A stretch of DNA of 64,000 nt from Algoriphagus sp. (GTDB lineage: Bacteria; Bacteroidota; Bacteroidia; Cytophagales; Cyclobacteriaceae), in NCBI GenBank assembly GCA_018336015.1, contig JAGXQZ010000071.1, positions 62,001-126,000 on the forward strand, written 5' to 3'. This document shows, piece after piece, positions 33,777 to 42,813 of the stretch; within the stretch, counting starts at the first letter, position 1, and every line of letters begins with the position of its first letter. The position numbers and the translations under genes are program-made. Below the pieces are notes generated by a model. It worked only from the letters and a program-made list of their open reading frames with translations. It had not been told where the DNA came from and did no database searches.

Positions 33777-34442
33777 ATGTGGAAGGAAATCTCGGTTTTG
33801 GTCCGAAAGGAAATCACCCTCGAGTGGAGGCAGAAATATGCCCTGAATGGGATTCTGCTCTACGTGGTTTCGGCCGTTTTCATCACCTACCTCAGCGTGG
33901 GTGCCAAAATGGGCAACCTCTCCATTCCCACTTGGAACGCACTTTACTGGATCATCATCCTTTTCTCTGCTGTGAATGCCGTAGCCAAAAGCTTTGTGCA
34001 GGAGCATCAGGGCAGGCAATTGTACTACTACATGATCGCTTCTCCTGAATCGATTATTCTTTCGAAGATTTTTTACAACACTGGTCTGACGTTGATCTTA
34101 GCCTTGTTGGGCTACGGAGTGTTCTCGGTCATTCTGGGTAATCCCGTCCAGGATCAAGGGCTTTTCCTGCTCAATTTGGTGTTGGGCTCGGTGGGTTTTT
34201 CGGCCAGCTTGACCATGGTCAGCGGGATCGCTTCCAAGGCAGGGAATAATGCCACATTAATGGCGATTCTGAGTTTCCCGGTGATTATCCCAATTCTTTT
34301 GATGGCAATTCGTATTTCCAAAAATGCCTTGGATGGCTTGGATTGGAGTGTAAGTGTGGACAAATTGGTCACGCTTTTGGCCATCAATACGATCGTCGGT
34401 GTGACGGCTTACATCCTGTTTCCGTATTTGTGGAGAAGCTGA
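33777..34442 (+). CDS. ccmB: Heme exporter protein CcmB
   Basis: This 221-residue membrane protein has about six transmembrane helices and the CcmB pattern: KEITLEWRQKYALNGILLYV, WNALYWIIILFSAVNAVAKS, EHQGRQLYYYMIASPESIIL. CcmB is the membrane part of the CcmAB exporter used in cytochrome c maturation. The ATG at 33777 (MWKEISVLVRKE) is preferred over an ATG-like start 48 bases upstream, because that longer version adds an unrelated leader and crosses the promoter box. No other ccm gene is adjacent, which is unusual; ccmA and ccmC must lie elsewhere. The fused cytochrome c dehydrogenase nearby would be a user of this pathway. Confidence 0.88.
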   Translation: MWKEISVLVRKEITLEWRQKYALNGILLYVVSAVFITYLSVGAKMGNLSIPTWNALYWIIILFSAVNAVAKSFVQEHQGRQLYYYMIASPESIILSKIFYNTGLTLILALLGYGVFSVILGNPVQDQGLFLLNLVLGSVGFSASLTMVSGIASKAGNNATLMAILSFPVIIPILLMAIRISKNALDGLDWSVSVDKLVTLLAINTIVGVTAYILFPYLWRS

Positions 34443-34580
34443 GGGGATTTACGAATTACGATTTTTGATTTAGGATGGAAAGAAGAGATCAACTTTTTTC
34501 ATTGTGAAATCTTGTATTTCCTATCCCAATCTCTAAACCTCTCACGCTCCTAATCTCTCAATCCTCTTATCTTTAACCTC

Positions 34581-35345
34581 ATGAAAACAAAAATCGCTCT
34601 GATCACCGGAGCCACTTCCGGGATCGGAAAAGCCTCCGCAATCACGCTAGCCAAAATGGGCTTTGATATCATTGCAACTGGTCGTAGGAAAGACCGATTA
34701 GATGAATTAGAGAAAGAAATACCTGCTGGAGTTCGGTATTATCCTTTGGTATTTGACGTGCGTGATCGAGAGAAAGTCGGGGAAATTCTCGGTAATCTTC
34801 CAGCGGATTGGGCTGCAGTCGATGTGCTGATCAATAATGCCGGAAATGCCCACGGACTTGACCCTATTCAAACAGGGAGCCTCGATGACTGGGATGCTAT
34901 GATGGACATCAATGTGAAAGGCCTTTTGTACGTCTCCAAAGCGATTATCCCCGGCATGACCGAGCGCAAATCCGGGATTATCATCAATATCGGTTCGATC
35001 GCAGGGAAGGAAGTGTATCCTAATGGAAATGTGTACTGCGGCTCCAAGCATGCCGTGGATGCAATCACCAAGGGGATGCGGATGGACTTGAATCCTTTTG
35101 GGATCAAAGTGATCGGCATTCATCCCGGATTGGTGGAGACAGAGTTTTCCCTAGTGAGGTTCAAAGGAGATGAGAAACGCGCCGAGACTGTCTACCAAGG
35201 CTTTGAGCCCTTAGTCGCTCAAGATATTGCAGACATTGTGGAGTTTGTGGTGAATCGACCTTCTCACGTCGTTTTGGCGGATATCGTGGTGCTTCCTACT
35301 GCCCAGGCTGCTGCTACTTTGGTTAAAAAGAACTTGCCCTCATGA
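34581..35345 (+). CDS. Short-chain dehydrogenase/reductase (YdfG-like)
   Basis: This 254-residue NAD(P)-dependent oxidoreductase has the classical SDR motifs: TGATSGIG near the N-terminus, NNAGNAHGLDP, GSIAGKE, catalytic Ser in IINIGSIAG and YCGSK (Y-x-x-x-K), then HPGLVETEFSLVRFKGDE. The last motif and length fit YdfG-type serine/3-hydroxy acid dehydrogenases. Substrate specificity is an inference. Its stop overlaps the start of the next gene by 4 bases (ATGA), so the two are coupled. Confidence 0.92.
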   Translation: MKTKIALITGATSGIGKASAITLAKMGFDIIATGRRKDRLDELEKEIPAGVRYYPLVFDVRDREKVGEILGNLPADWAAVDVLINNAGNAHGLDPIQTGSLDDWDAMMDINVKGLLYVSKAIIPGMTERKSGIIINIGSIAGKEVYPNGNVYCGSKHAVDAITKGMRMDLNPFGIKVIGIHPGLVETEFSLVRFKGDEKRAETVYQGFEPLVAQDIADIVEFVVNRPSHVVLADIVVLPTAQAAATLVKKNLPS

Positions 35346-36088
35346 GAAAAACCCCATTGATTCTAGCCGTATTGGCAATTGCCTGTTCTTCGCCAAAAAG
35401 TGATCAGGAGACCTTTTCCGAGCAGCAACGCGATGCGCTTTTTGTGAGGGGTGAAGCTGAAAATGTGGAAAGCTTACCTGAGTTGGAGCTGACACTGAAA
35501 GCCCAGGGTTTGGTGGACATTGAGAAAGTCATTCCCGGGATCAAAGTCGAACTGAAATACTCGACAACCGATAATTTTTTTGGCAAAGATGTGTATGGTG
35601 ACCATGTGCGCTGCTACCTGCAGCCGATCGTTGCGGAGATGCTAGGCAAGGCTCAAGCGGCCTTAGTGAAGGATTATCCCAATTTGACCTTGTTGGTGTA
35701 CGATGGGGTGCGGCCTTTGAGTGTACAGCAGATCCTTTGGGATGATCTGGACAAGCCGGACAGCATCAAGCCTTTGTATGTCTCTGATCCAAAAATCGGA
35801 GGCTTGCACAACTTTGGCGTAGCTGTAGACTTGACCATTTTTGATACGGAATCTGGAAAGCCCTTGGATATGGGGACGGCTTATGATTACTTTGGCTACC
35901 CTGCCTATCCAGACCGAGAGCTACAGATGCTCGCAGAAGGCAAAATCACCCGAGCTCAAGTAGCCAACCGTGAGATCCTCAGAAAAGTGATGAAAGGGGC
36001 AGGTTTTACAGGAATAGGTAGTGAATGGTGGCATTTCAATGCATTTTCACGAAAAGAAGCGGGAGAAAAATTCCAACTGATCAAGTAA
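35342..36088 (+). CDS. D-alanyl-D-alanine dipeptidase (M15D, VanX/DdpX-like) lipoprotein
   Basis: This 248-residue protein has a short lipoprotein signal (PLILAVLAIAC) and the VanX-family core: VELKYSTTDNFFGKDVYGDH, LLVYDGVRPLSVQ, LHNFGVAVDLTIFD (His and Asp zinc ligands in HNFGVAVD) and the C-terminal GSEWWHFNAF (catalytic Glu and third ligand His). It cleaves D-Ala-D-Ala dipeptide, most likely in peptidoglycan recycling, since no vancomycin-resistance partners are present. Confidence 0.92.
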   Translation: MRKTPLILAVLAIACSSPKSDQETFSEQQRDALFVRGEAENVESLPELELTLKAQGLVDIEKVIPGIKVELKYSTTDNFFGKDVYGDHVRCYLQPIVAEMLGKAQAALVKDYPNLTLLVYDGVRPLSVQQILWDDLDKPDSIKPLYVSDPKIGGLHNFGVAVDLTIFDTESGKPLDMGTAYDYFGYPAYPDRELQMLAEGKITRAQVANREILRKVMKGAGFTGIGSEWWHFNAFSRKEAGEKFQLIK

Positions 36089-36175
36089 TTCCTTTGATGG
36101 ATTTTAGAGGTCAGAACAACGTTCTTTCAATCCGAAATCCGATATTCCAAATTCGAAATCAAAAACCCAATACCT

Positions 36176-36919
36176 ATGAATCTAAAATCCGCGTTCTTCA
36201 CTTTTGCTTTGGCACTCTTGATCAGTGTTACAGCCTTTGCCCAGCAGGGCGGTCAGTTTCGAGTTTTGGTTTTCTCCAAGACAGCCGGCTTTCGGCATCA
36301 GTCCATCCCCAATGGTATTATGGCTATCAAAAAACTTGGTGTAAAGCATGTCTTTTCTGTTCACACCACGGAAGATGCCAATCACATTACAGATGAAAAT
36401 CTTGCCCGATACGATGTGGTAGTTCTGATGAGCACCACAGGTACCATTTTCAATGAGGCTCAAAAAGCTGCTTTCCAAAAGTTTGTCCGGAGTGGCAAAG
36501 GCGTAGTGGGTATCCATTCTGCTACCGATACCGAATACGAATGGCCTTGGTATAACCAATTGATCGGCGGGTACTTTTTAGCCCATCCAAGAAATCAGAC
36601 GCTGCGATTACAAGTGGTGGACAAAAATCATCCGGCAACTTGGCACTTGCCTGAAAATTGGCTTTGGACGGATGAATTGTATGAATTCAGAAACATCAAT
36701 CCCAATATCAAAGTACTCTTGAATGCGGACGAGTCTACCTATGAGCCAGCCAAAGCAATGGGGGCAAACCATCCGATGGCTTGGTACCATGAGTTTGACG
36801 GAGGTAGAGTTTTTTACACAGCGCTAGGTCACGTGGATGAAGTATGGGAAGATGCTGACTTCCTCAAGCATGTCTATGGTGGGATATGGTATGCTGCCAA
36901 AGGAAAATTGCCAAAGTAA
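36176..36919 (+). CDS. ThuA-domain secreted protein
   Basis: This 247-residue protein has a Sec signal peptide (ALALLISVTAFAQ) and the ThuA-like, glutamine-amidotransferase-like fold: FRVLVFSKTAGFRHQSIPNG, YDVVVLMSTTGTIFNEAQKA, GKGVVGIHSATDTEYEWPWY, HPMAWYHEFDGGRVFYTALG and HVDEVW near the end. ThuA proteins are linked to trehalose and other sugar use; the enzymatic activity is not established. It is closed by a good terminator. Confidence 0.9.
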   Translation: MNLKSAFFTFALALLISVTAFAQQGGQFRVLVFSKTAGFRHQSIPNGIMAIKKLGVKHVFSVHTTEDANHITDENLARYDVVVLMSTTGTIFNEAQKAAFQKFVRSGKGVVGIHSATDTEYEWPWYNQLIGGYFLAHPRNQTLRLQVVDKNHPATWHLPENWLWTDELYEFRNINPNIKVLLNADESTYEPAKAMGANHPMAWYHEFDGGRVFYTALGHVDEVWEDADFLKHVYGGIWYAAKGKLPK

Positions 36920-36934
36920 TTGGTTAAAAAATCT

Positions 36935-36963
36935 AAGGCTTCGGAACTTCCGGAGCCTTTTTT
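36935..36963 (+). terminator. Rho-independent terminator after the ThuA gene
   Basis: AAGGCTTCGGA pairs with TCCGGAGCCTT (one wobble) around a very short loop and is followed by TTTTTT. Confidence 0.85.
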
Positions 36964-36993
36964 GGTTTTTCCCTACAACTAATCCTGAATACC

Positions 36994-37575
36994 ATGCTCA
37001 AAGCACAAGCACGTCCCGTTCACCTCTACATGGAGGCCAATCCAAATCCCAATTCTTTAAAATTTGTAGCCAACTTTGTGTTGGTGGATGAGGGAGTCAG
37101 TTTTGATTATCCGGATGCCGAAAGTGCTACCAACAGTCAGCTTGCCAAGGAACTCTTCAATTTCGCTGCAGTTCAGCGTGTATTTATTGCTTCCAATTTT
37201 GTAACAGTAACCAAGTCTGAGGAGGTAGAATGGGCCGAAATCCAGACCATCATCAGAGACCACATCAAGCAATACCTAGAGTCAGGTCAAAAGGCTGTTC
37301 AGGCTACTTTTGAGAAAGACCCCCTTTTCAATGAAAACGATTCAGAGATCGTCAAAAAAATCAAAGGAATCCTAGACGAATACATCCGACCTGCTGTCGA
37401 GCAAGACGGTGGTGCTATCGTTTTTCATTCTTTCGATGAAGGAGTGGTCAAAGTGCTTTTGCAGGGTTCCTGTTCTGGCTGTCCATCAAGCACAGTAACT
37501 TTGAAAGCGGGTATTCAAAACTTGCTTACCCGTATGCTTCCTGAAGTGAAGGAAGTGCAGGCGGAAGGAATTTAA
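36994..37575 (+). CDS. NifU-family Fe-S scaffold protein (Nfu)
   Basis: This 193-residue protein has an N-terminal Nfu_N domain (about 7-95: MEANPNPNSLKFVANFVL, ELFNFAAVQRVFIASNFVTV) and a C-terminal NifU-like domain (about 115-193: IRPAVEQDGGAIVFHSFDEG, LQGSCSGCPSSTVTLKAGIQ). C160 and C163 in CSGC hold the Fe-S cluster on a dimer. It delivers [4Fe-4S] clusters to apoproteins. The domain order equals that of the common bacterial and mitochondrial Nfu. The next gene starts 19 bases later. Confidence 0.94.
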   Translation: MLKAQARPVHLYMEANPNPNSLKFVANFVLVDEGVSFDYPDAESATNSQLAKELFNFAAVQRVFIASNFVTVTKSEEVEWAEIQTIIRDHIKQYLESGQKAVQATFEKDPLFNENDSEIVKKIKGILDEYIRPAVEQDGGAIVFHSFDEGVVKVLLQGSCSGCPSSTVTLKAGIQNLLTRMLPEVKEVQAEGI

Positions 37576-37594
37576 TCGAGCTAAACATCCATTT

Positions 37595-38671
37595 ATGGGC
37601 AAAAGAGACTGGTCCTGGGCCTTCCTGGGAGTATTGGCTTTGGTCATCCGGTATTTTGCCATTCAAAATCCCGAGGCCACAGACGAGCTTTACTCCAGAA
37701 GGTTTTTTCCTGGAATTCGTAATGTAGTGGATATGACAATGGGGCATTTGCCATTCCCCAGTGTCTACCTGTTTGTCCTGATCGTGCTATTGATTTTTGG
37801 ACTTTTCTTTTTTCGCTTCGCAAAAAGGCAGGGGTGGAAATCCAAAACATTATACACGGTAAAGGCAACTTCCAACGGAGTAGGGGCCTTGGTTTTTTTC
37901 TTTTTAATCCTTTGGGGGTACAATTATCAGCGGACTCCCATCTTCCAGCAACTCTCACTCAAACCGAAATCATTGAATCTCCTACAGTTGGAAGCTGAGG
38001 TAAAGATTACCCATCGCCTGGTGGAGCAATATCGAAAGCGGATCAAAGCAGATTCGTTGGCGATCACAGAGATCATGGATTATCCGGATTTGGAGGATCT
38101 TGTCCGTGCCAATATGAGCGAAAACATGGAGATTCTGGGTCTTAATTTTACCGGTAGACCTCGGACCAAGCAATTTCCTCCTCCGGGTTTTATGCGTAAA
38201 ATGGGGATTTTGGGCATCTATTTTCCATTCACAGGAGAAAGCTACATCGACCCGACACTTCACCCATTGGAGAAGCCCTTTACCATCGCGCATGAAATGG
38301 CCCATAGTTATGGAGTGACTGATGAGGGCGAAGCCAACTTCATCGCCTGGGTGATCTGTACCAATTCTGATGATCCGCTTTTGAGGTACTCCGGACACCT
38401 TCGTTTGCTCCAATACCAGATGAGAGACTACTACCGAATGGCCCCAGAGGAGTTTAAGACGTGGTATAAGTCCCTTTCTATCGGTGTCAAGAATGATCTG
38501 GTCTCGCTGCAGGAAGCTGCTAAGGCTATTAAACCATTTTCTTTAGAACTGAGTAGAAAGTCCAATGATATTTTTCTAAAGACCCAGGGAGTGAAAGCAG
38601 GTATCAATTCTTACCAACAATTGCCGATGCTGGCATTTGCATGGAGAAAAAGAATGAATTTGGAGGATTAA
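37595..38671 (+). CDS. DUF3810 membrane protein with zinc-protease-like motif
   Basis: This 358-residue protein has two or three N-terminal transmembrane helices (WAFLGVLALVIRYFA, VYLFVLIVLLIFGLFFF, LVFFFLILWGYNY). Its soluble part contains IAHEMAHSYGVTDEGEANF: HEMAH is an HExxH zinc motif with a downstream DEGEANF Glu, as in gluzincin-type metallopeptidases. DUF3810 family proteins of Bacteroidota share this pattern, but their substrates are not known. It lies 19 bases after nfu on the same strand. Confidence 0.85.
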   Translation: MGKRDWSWAFLGVLALVIRYFAIQNPEATDELYSRRFFPGIRNVVDMTMGHLPFPSVYLFVLIVLLIFGLFFFRFAKRQGWKSKTLYTVKATSNGVGALVFFFLILWGYNYQRTPIFQQLSLKPKSLNLLQLEAEVKITHRLVEQYRKRIKADSLAITEIMDYPDLEDLVRANMSENMEILGLNFTGRPRTKQFPPPGFMRKMGILGIYFPFTGESYIDPTLHPLEKPFTIAHEMAHSYGVTDEGEANFIAWVICTNSDDPLLRYSGHLRLLQYQMRDYYRMAPEEFKTWYKSLSIGVKNDLVSLQEAAKAIKPFSLELSRKSNDIFLKTQGVKAGINSYQQLPMLAFAWRKRMNLED

Positions 38672-38758
38672 CATCTTTTTTCGAGCCAATTCCAGCAGCA
38701 TGTAATCCTTCCGAAAAAATGATCTTATTGAATTTTGGCAGAAAAGTGAACTCGAGGC

Positions 38759-39655
38759 TTACTTTTTATTTCCTACCCATACGCCCAATATCACCGCGGC
38801 AATCCCGATGTAGTGGCCAAAGAGCAACACTTCTCCATCTAGTACTCCCCACATGATCGCTACAATTGGGATGGTGTAGGTCACTAAACTGGCGAAAAAG
38901 GGACTTGCACTTTTTACCATGATATTAAAAAGGATTAGACCTGCCGCAGTGCCTACCATCCCTAATATGGTGACATAGCCCAAAGCCTCCCAAGCTTGCG
39001 GATGGGTAGCCAGCTTGTACGAAAAATCTGTTCCGGCAAAGAGGTAAATCAAGGCCAAGGGCAAAATCATCAGTAAAGAAATCGATGAAATTTCGATGGA
39101 TTTGAGTTTCGTAAATCGTGTTTTGATGACGTGAAGGTTAAAGCTGTAGCAGATACAAGCTGCGATTACAAACAGCGCATAAGCATTGATTCCGGCCAGA
39201 GAATCCCATCCACCACTTTCTTTGTAGGCGACCAAAATAACCACTCCAACAAAGGCAATGACCAATCCGATGGCGTTTCTATTGGTAATTTTGGTATTGA
39301 AAAAGGCACCACCTACCAACACTACAAATAATGGAGTAAGCGCGTTGAGTACCCCTGTGAGCGAACTGCTGAGTTGGGTTTGGGCTAATGGAAAAAGAAA
39401 GGCAGGGATGAAACTTCCAAGCATTCCGGCCAAGAGTAAATTTTTTACCTGGGTTTTGTTCAGGTGCTTGATTCGTGGCAGCGAAAGAGGCAGAAGCAAA
39501 CTTGCCGCAGCCACCATTCGGTAGGCGCCTACCTCTCCGGGACTAAACACTTCCAATCCACGCTTGATCAAGATAAAGGAGGTGCCCCAAATCAGGGTCA
39601 GAATCACCAATAGGGACCAGTTTTTCAGGCTATTTTCAGAAGTGGTGGCGCTCAT
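38759..39655 (-). CDS. DMT-superfamily transporter (EamA family)
   Basis: This 298-residue protein consists of about ten transmembrane helices in two EamA repeats (WSLLVILTLIWGTSFILIKR, GLVIAFVGVVILVAYKES; second half VTILGMVGTAAGLILFNIMV, LVTYTIPIVAIMWGVLDGEV, IGIAAVILGVWVGNKK). Such proteins export small metabolites; the substrate is unknown. Single gene, ending convergent with the DUF3810 gene. Confidence 0.92.
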   Translation of the reverse strand: MSATTSENSLKNWSLLVILTLIWGTSFILIKRGLEVFSPGEVGAYRMVAAASLLLPLSLPRIKHLNKTQVKNLLLAGMLGSFIPAFLFPLAQTQLSSSLTGVLNALTPLFVVLVGGAFFNTKITNRNAIGLVIAFVGVVILVAYKESGGWDSLAGINAYALFVIAACICYSFNLHVIKTRFTKLKSIEISSISLLMILPLALIYLFAGTDFSYKLATHPQAWEALGYVTILGMVGTAAGLILFNIMVKSASPFFASLVTYTIPIVAIMWGVLDGEVLLFGHYIGIAAVILGVWVGNKK

Positions 39656-39710
39656 TTTCGGGGTGGTGATTGGGTCTGCAAAGGAAACAATTCTGTCAGA
39701 GAATTGGGGT

Positions 39711-39744
39711 AAAAAAGAACCTCAGAGCTTAATTTTCTGAGGTT
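39711..39744 (-). terminator. Rho-independent terminator after dusB
   Basis: On the minus strand AACCTCAGA and TCTGAGGTT form the stem, followed by CTTTTTT. It lies 10 bases after the dusB stop and separates dusB from the DMT transporter gene. Confidence 0.85.
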
Positions 39745-39753
39745 CGGTTATTT

Positions 39754-40749
39754 TCAGTTTTGAAATTCATAATCAGCATAGGCCTCGGCAACTCGCTCCA
39801 ATATTTCGCTCACCTGCTCGTAGGTCTCTGCGGTGACCATCTCCGTTCTAAATGGCTTGAAGTTGGGCATGCCTCTGAAATAATTGGTGTAGTGTCTTCT
39901 CATTTCCAGAATCCCTTGTTTTTCACCTTTCCACTCGATGGAGAAATCCAGATGCTTTTTGGTCACTGCGATCCGTTCAGCCAAATCCGGCGCTGGGAGT
40001 TTTTCACCTGTCTTAAAATAATGCTTGATTTCGTTGAAAATCCATGGATATCCGATCGAAGCACGGCCAATCATCATTCCATCCACCTGGTATTTGGCGC
40101 GGTATTCTGCTGCTTTTTCGGGAGAATCGATATCTCCATTTCCAAACACAGGGATATGAAGTCTTGGATTGTCTTTGACCAGATTGAGGTAAGACCAATC
40201 CGCATCACCTTTGTACATCTGCTGACGTGTGCGGGCATGGATGGAAATGGCCTGAATACCAACGTCCTGAAGGCGCTCAGCCACCTCTACGATTCGGATG
40301 GTGTCGTGGCTCCAGCCAAGTCTAGTCTTGACGGTCACGGGAATATTGACCCGCTTCACGATCTCAGCTGTCATGGATACCATTTTGTCTATATCCAAGA
40401 GAATACCCGCACCAGCACCTTTGCAAGCTACTTTGTGCACAGGACAGCCGTAGTTGATGTCTAGAATATCCGGTCCGGCTGCTTCTGCGATGGCAGCAGC
40501 TTCGCGCATGGATTCGATTTCCGCACCAAAAATTTGAATGCCTACCGGGCGTTCGTAGTCGTAGACATCCAGTTTCTGGACACTTTTGGCAGCATCGCGG
40601 ATGAGTCCTTCGGAGCTGATAAATTCGGTGTACATGAGGTCTGCCCCATTTTGCTTACATACCGCTCTGAAAGGTGGATCACTCACATCTTCCATGGGGG
40701 CGAGAAGGAGAGGAAAGTCTCCCAACTCTATATTTCCAATCTTAACCAC
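39754..40749 (-). CDS. dusB: tRNA-dihydrouridine synthase DusB
   Basis: This 331-residue flavoenzyme reduces uridine to dihydrouridine in tRNA D-loops. It begins with LGDFPLLLAPMEDVSDPPFR, has the active-site segment DINYGCPVHKVACKGAGAGI (catalytic Cys in the ACKGAGA stretch), then NIPVTVKTRLGW, SIHARTRQQMYKGDADW, FGNGDIDSPEKA and MIGRASIGYPWIF. Motifs and length fit DusB. It is divergent from the CPBP protease gene. Confidence 0.94.
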   Translation of the reverse strand: MVKIGNIELGDFPLLLAPMEDVSDPPFRAVCKQNGADLMYTEFISSEGLIRDAAKSVQKLDVYDYERPVGIQIFGAEIESMREAAAIAEAAGPDILDINYGCPVHKVACKGAGAGILLDIDKMVSMTAEIVKRVNIPVTVKTRLGWSHDTIRIVEVAERLQDVGIQAISIHARTRQQMYKGDADWSYLNLVKDNPRLHIPVFGNGDIDSPEKAAEYRAKYQVDGMMIGRASIGYPWIFNEIKHYFKTGEKLPAPDLAERIAVTKKHLDFSIEWKGEKQGILEMRRHYTNYFRGMPNFKPFRTEMVTAETYEQVSEILERVAEAYADYEFQN

Positions 40750-40786
40750 TTCGCAATTCTAAATTTGACGTAAATTTAGCCCAAAT

Positions 40787-41740
40787 ATGGAGATTTACGA
40801 AACTCAAGCCGAAATAGCCAAACGCCACAATTGGCTTTTGTCCCTGGTAGTCATTGTTTTAGTCACATTTGGAGTGTTGGTTTTGCTTCAGGGATTGGCA
40901 GTGGCATTTATTCCCTCACTCTTTAACATTTCCTTAGAAGACTTTATGTCTTTAATCTCCGGTAATTACGATGTGCCCAATGGGAGAATGGCGATGCTTT
41001 TTGCACAGGGGTTGGGTTCGGGAATTGGTTTTTGGGCAGCTTCTTGGTTCATTATCCGATTTATAGAAAAGGCAGAGTTGCATTGGGATATTCAAAGGGC
41101 ACGGTTTAATGGGAAAAATCTTGGTTTGATTGTGCTGATGACCCTGGGAGGCATGTTTTTCAACGGTCTTTTGGTTTATCTGAATGCTCAACTGGAGCTA
41201 CCGGAGGTAATGGCAGGGATCGAAACCTGGATGAAAGAAATGGAAGCCCAATTGATGGAGCTGACCAAGTTTCTGACAGACTTTCAGAGTGTGCCGGAGC
41301 TATTGACGGGCATATTGGTGATTGGGGTTTTTGCAGGTGTGGGTGAGGAGCTGTTTTTCAGAGGATTGATTCAGCCCAAGATGCAAGGCTATTTTAAATC
41401 TCCGCATTGGGGAATTTGGATCACGGCAATCATCTTCTCAGCGATCCATGTGCAGTTTTACGGGTTCTTGCCAAGAGTATTTTTAGGCGCACTTTTCGGT
41501 TACATGTACCATTATTCAGGCTCTTTACTTTTTCCGATTATCGCACATATTTTTAATAATTCACTGACAGTGGTGGTCGTCTACCTTTCCAATCAAGGCC
41601 TTTTTGATTTTGATCTGGAATCCACTGATTCGGTTTCCTATCCGGCGGCAATAGCAGGTTTCTTGGTTCTTATTCTTGGATTCCTTTATTTTAAAAAAGT
41701 CAACACGTTGGAAGATGGAAAATTGGATAAGGGTCTTTGA
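40787..41740 (+). CDS. CPBP-family intramembrane metalloprotease
   Basis: This 317-residue membrane protein has several helices and the CPBP (Abi) signature: GVGEELFFRGLIQPKMQG (E-E-x-x-x-R), IIFSAIHVQFYGFLPRVFLG (H-x-x-x) and IAHIFNNSLTVVVVYL (H-x-x-x-N/D). These groups form the metal site of glutamic-type intramembrane proteases related to Rce1. The target is unknown. The next gene starts inside its end by 26 bases. Confidence 0.92.
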   Translation: MEIYETQAEIAKRHNWLLSLVVIVLVTFGVLVLLQGLAVAFIPSLFNISLEDFMSLISGNYDVPNGRMAMLFAQGLGSGIGFWAASWFIIRFIEKAELHWDIQRARFNGKNLGLIVLMTLGGMFFNGLLVYLNAQLELPEVMAGIETWMKEMEAQLMELTKFLTDFQSVPELLTGILVIGVFAGVGEELFFRGLIQPKMQGYFKSPHWGIWITAIIFSAIHVQFYGFLPRVFLGALFGYMYHYSGSLLFPIIAHIFNNSLTVVVVYLSNQGLFDFDLESTDSVSYPAAIAGFLVLILGFLYFKKVNTLEDGKLDKGL

Positions 41741-41921
41741 GGATCAGAATCAAATACGTGCAGAGATTGTGAAGGGGGTGTTGGAAGAAAAAGGAGTGCC
41801 TGCCGTAGTGCTCAACAAAAAAGAAACTGTGTACCAAGTACTCGGTACTTACCAAGTTCTAGTTCCAAATGATCAGGCTATCCCTGCCCTCCAATTGATA
41901 CAGCATGAGATCGAGTTTTAA
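41715..41921 (+). CDS. DUF2007 domain protein
   Basis: This 68-residue protein starts at ATG 41715 (MENWIRVFEDQNQIRAEIVK); the alternative start 39 bases earlier lies deeper inside the CPBP gene and adds an unrelated N-terminus. The sequence VLEEKGVPAVVLNKKETVYQ, then YQVLVPNDQAIPALQLIQ is the DUF2007 pattern, a small ferredoxin-like fold sometimes called putative signal-transducing protein. It overlaps both neighbours: the CPBP gene before (26 bases) and cdsA after (17 bases). Confidence 0.88.
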   Translation: MENWIRVFEDQNQIRAEIVKGVLEEKGVPAVVLNKKETVYQVLGTYQVLVPNDQAIPALQLIQHEIEF

Positions 41922-42744
41922 TATCAATAATTACAGCAATCTCGCTCAGCGTGCTATCACTGCTTTGATTGGAGGATTGGTGGTGGTTTTGGGGTCTATC
42001 TATTCCGACTGGACCTATTTTTTGATTTTTGCCGGAATTTTAGGTTTCTCCCAAATGGAGTTTTATAAGCTTTCCGGACTCGATGGCATGCTGCCCTTGA
42101 AGAGCTTTGGGACCTTTTTGGGTTTGATGATCTTCGTATTGACGTTTATGATTGAAAAAGAGCGTCTTTCCCACGAATACCTCTACCTGATATTCCCGCT
42201 CGTTTCATTGACCTTTTTCATCAAGCTCTATAAAAAGACGGATAAAAAGCCATTTACGGGTGTGGCCTTCACCTATTTGGGAATTTTTTATGTAGCCGTA
42301 CCTTTTTCTTTGCTCAACTTGGCCGTTTTCTCAGTGGATGCCGTATACCACTACGAGATTTTGATTGGATGTCTCTTGATTTTATGGGCGAGTGATACGG
42401 GAGCTTACTTTGCAGGAACCAAGTTTGGCAAGACCAAACTGTTTGAACGAGTTTCGCCTAAGAAGTCCTGGGAGGGATTTTTGGGTGGTGCTTTCTCGGC
42501 CATTGCAGTGTCTTTTGTGATCTCTCAGTACTTCACGGTGATAGCCGATTGGAAGTGGCTGGTGATAGCGGGTATCATTATCATTGCCGGTACGTATGGA
42601 GATCTGATTGAGTCCTTATTTAAGCGATCGATTGAAATCAAAGACTCAGGAAAGGGGCTTCCCGGTCATGGTGGATTTATGGATCGTTTTGACGGATTGT
42701 TACTTTCAGCCCCATTTATCACTGCCTTTTTGAAAATCTTCTAA
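41905..42744 (+). CDS. cdsA: Phosphatidate cytidylyltransferase
   Basis: This 279-residue membrane enzyme makes CDP-diacylglycerol from phosphatidate and CTP, the entry point of phospholipid synthesis. Several transmembrane helices precede the diagnostic C-terminal signature: FLGGAFSAIAVSFVI, then SLFKRSIEIKDSGKGLPGHG and GFMDRFDG. It starts 17 bases before the end of the DUF2007 gene, so the three genes form one unit. A phosphatidylserine decarboxylase gene lies two genes downstream. Confidence 0.95.
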   Translation: MRSSFNINNYSNLAQRAITALIGGLVVVLGSIYSDWTYFLIFAGILGFSQMEFYKLSGLDGMLPLKSFGTFLGLMIFVLTFMIEKERLSHEYLYLIFPLVSLTFFIKLYKKTDKKPFTGVAFTYLGIFYVAVPFSLLNLAVFSVDAVYHYEILIGCLLILWASDTGAYFAGTKFGKTKLFERVSPKKSWEGFLGGAFSAIAVSFVISQYFTVIADWKWLVIAGIIIIAGTYGDLIESLFKRSIEIKDSGKGLPGHGGFMDRFDGLLLSAPFITAFLKIF

Positions 42745-42773
42745 CTCAAAGGGGCTCTCTTTGAAAAACTGAT

Positions 42774-42781
42774 TAAGTTTG
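42774..42781 (+). promoter_or_regulatory. -7 promoter box of the glutamate dehydrogenase gene
   Basis: TAAGTTTG matches the Bacteroidota -7 box TAnnTTTG, 32 bases before the ATG. No well-spaced -33 TTTG was found (the nearest is only 10 bases upstream). Confidence 0.45.
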
Positions 42782-42813
42782 TACCGCAGTTCACTTTATT
42801 AAAAAAACCCAAT

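Noticed and set aside
35342..36088. VanX-type vancomycin resistance
   Set aside because: No vanH, vanA or regulator genes are near; a recycling dipeptidase is the simpler reading.
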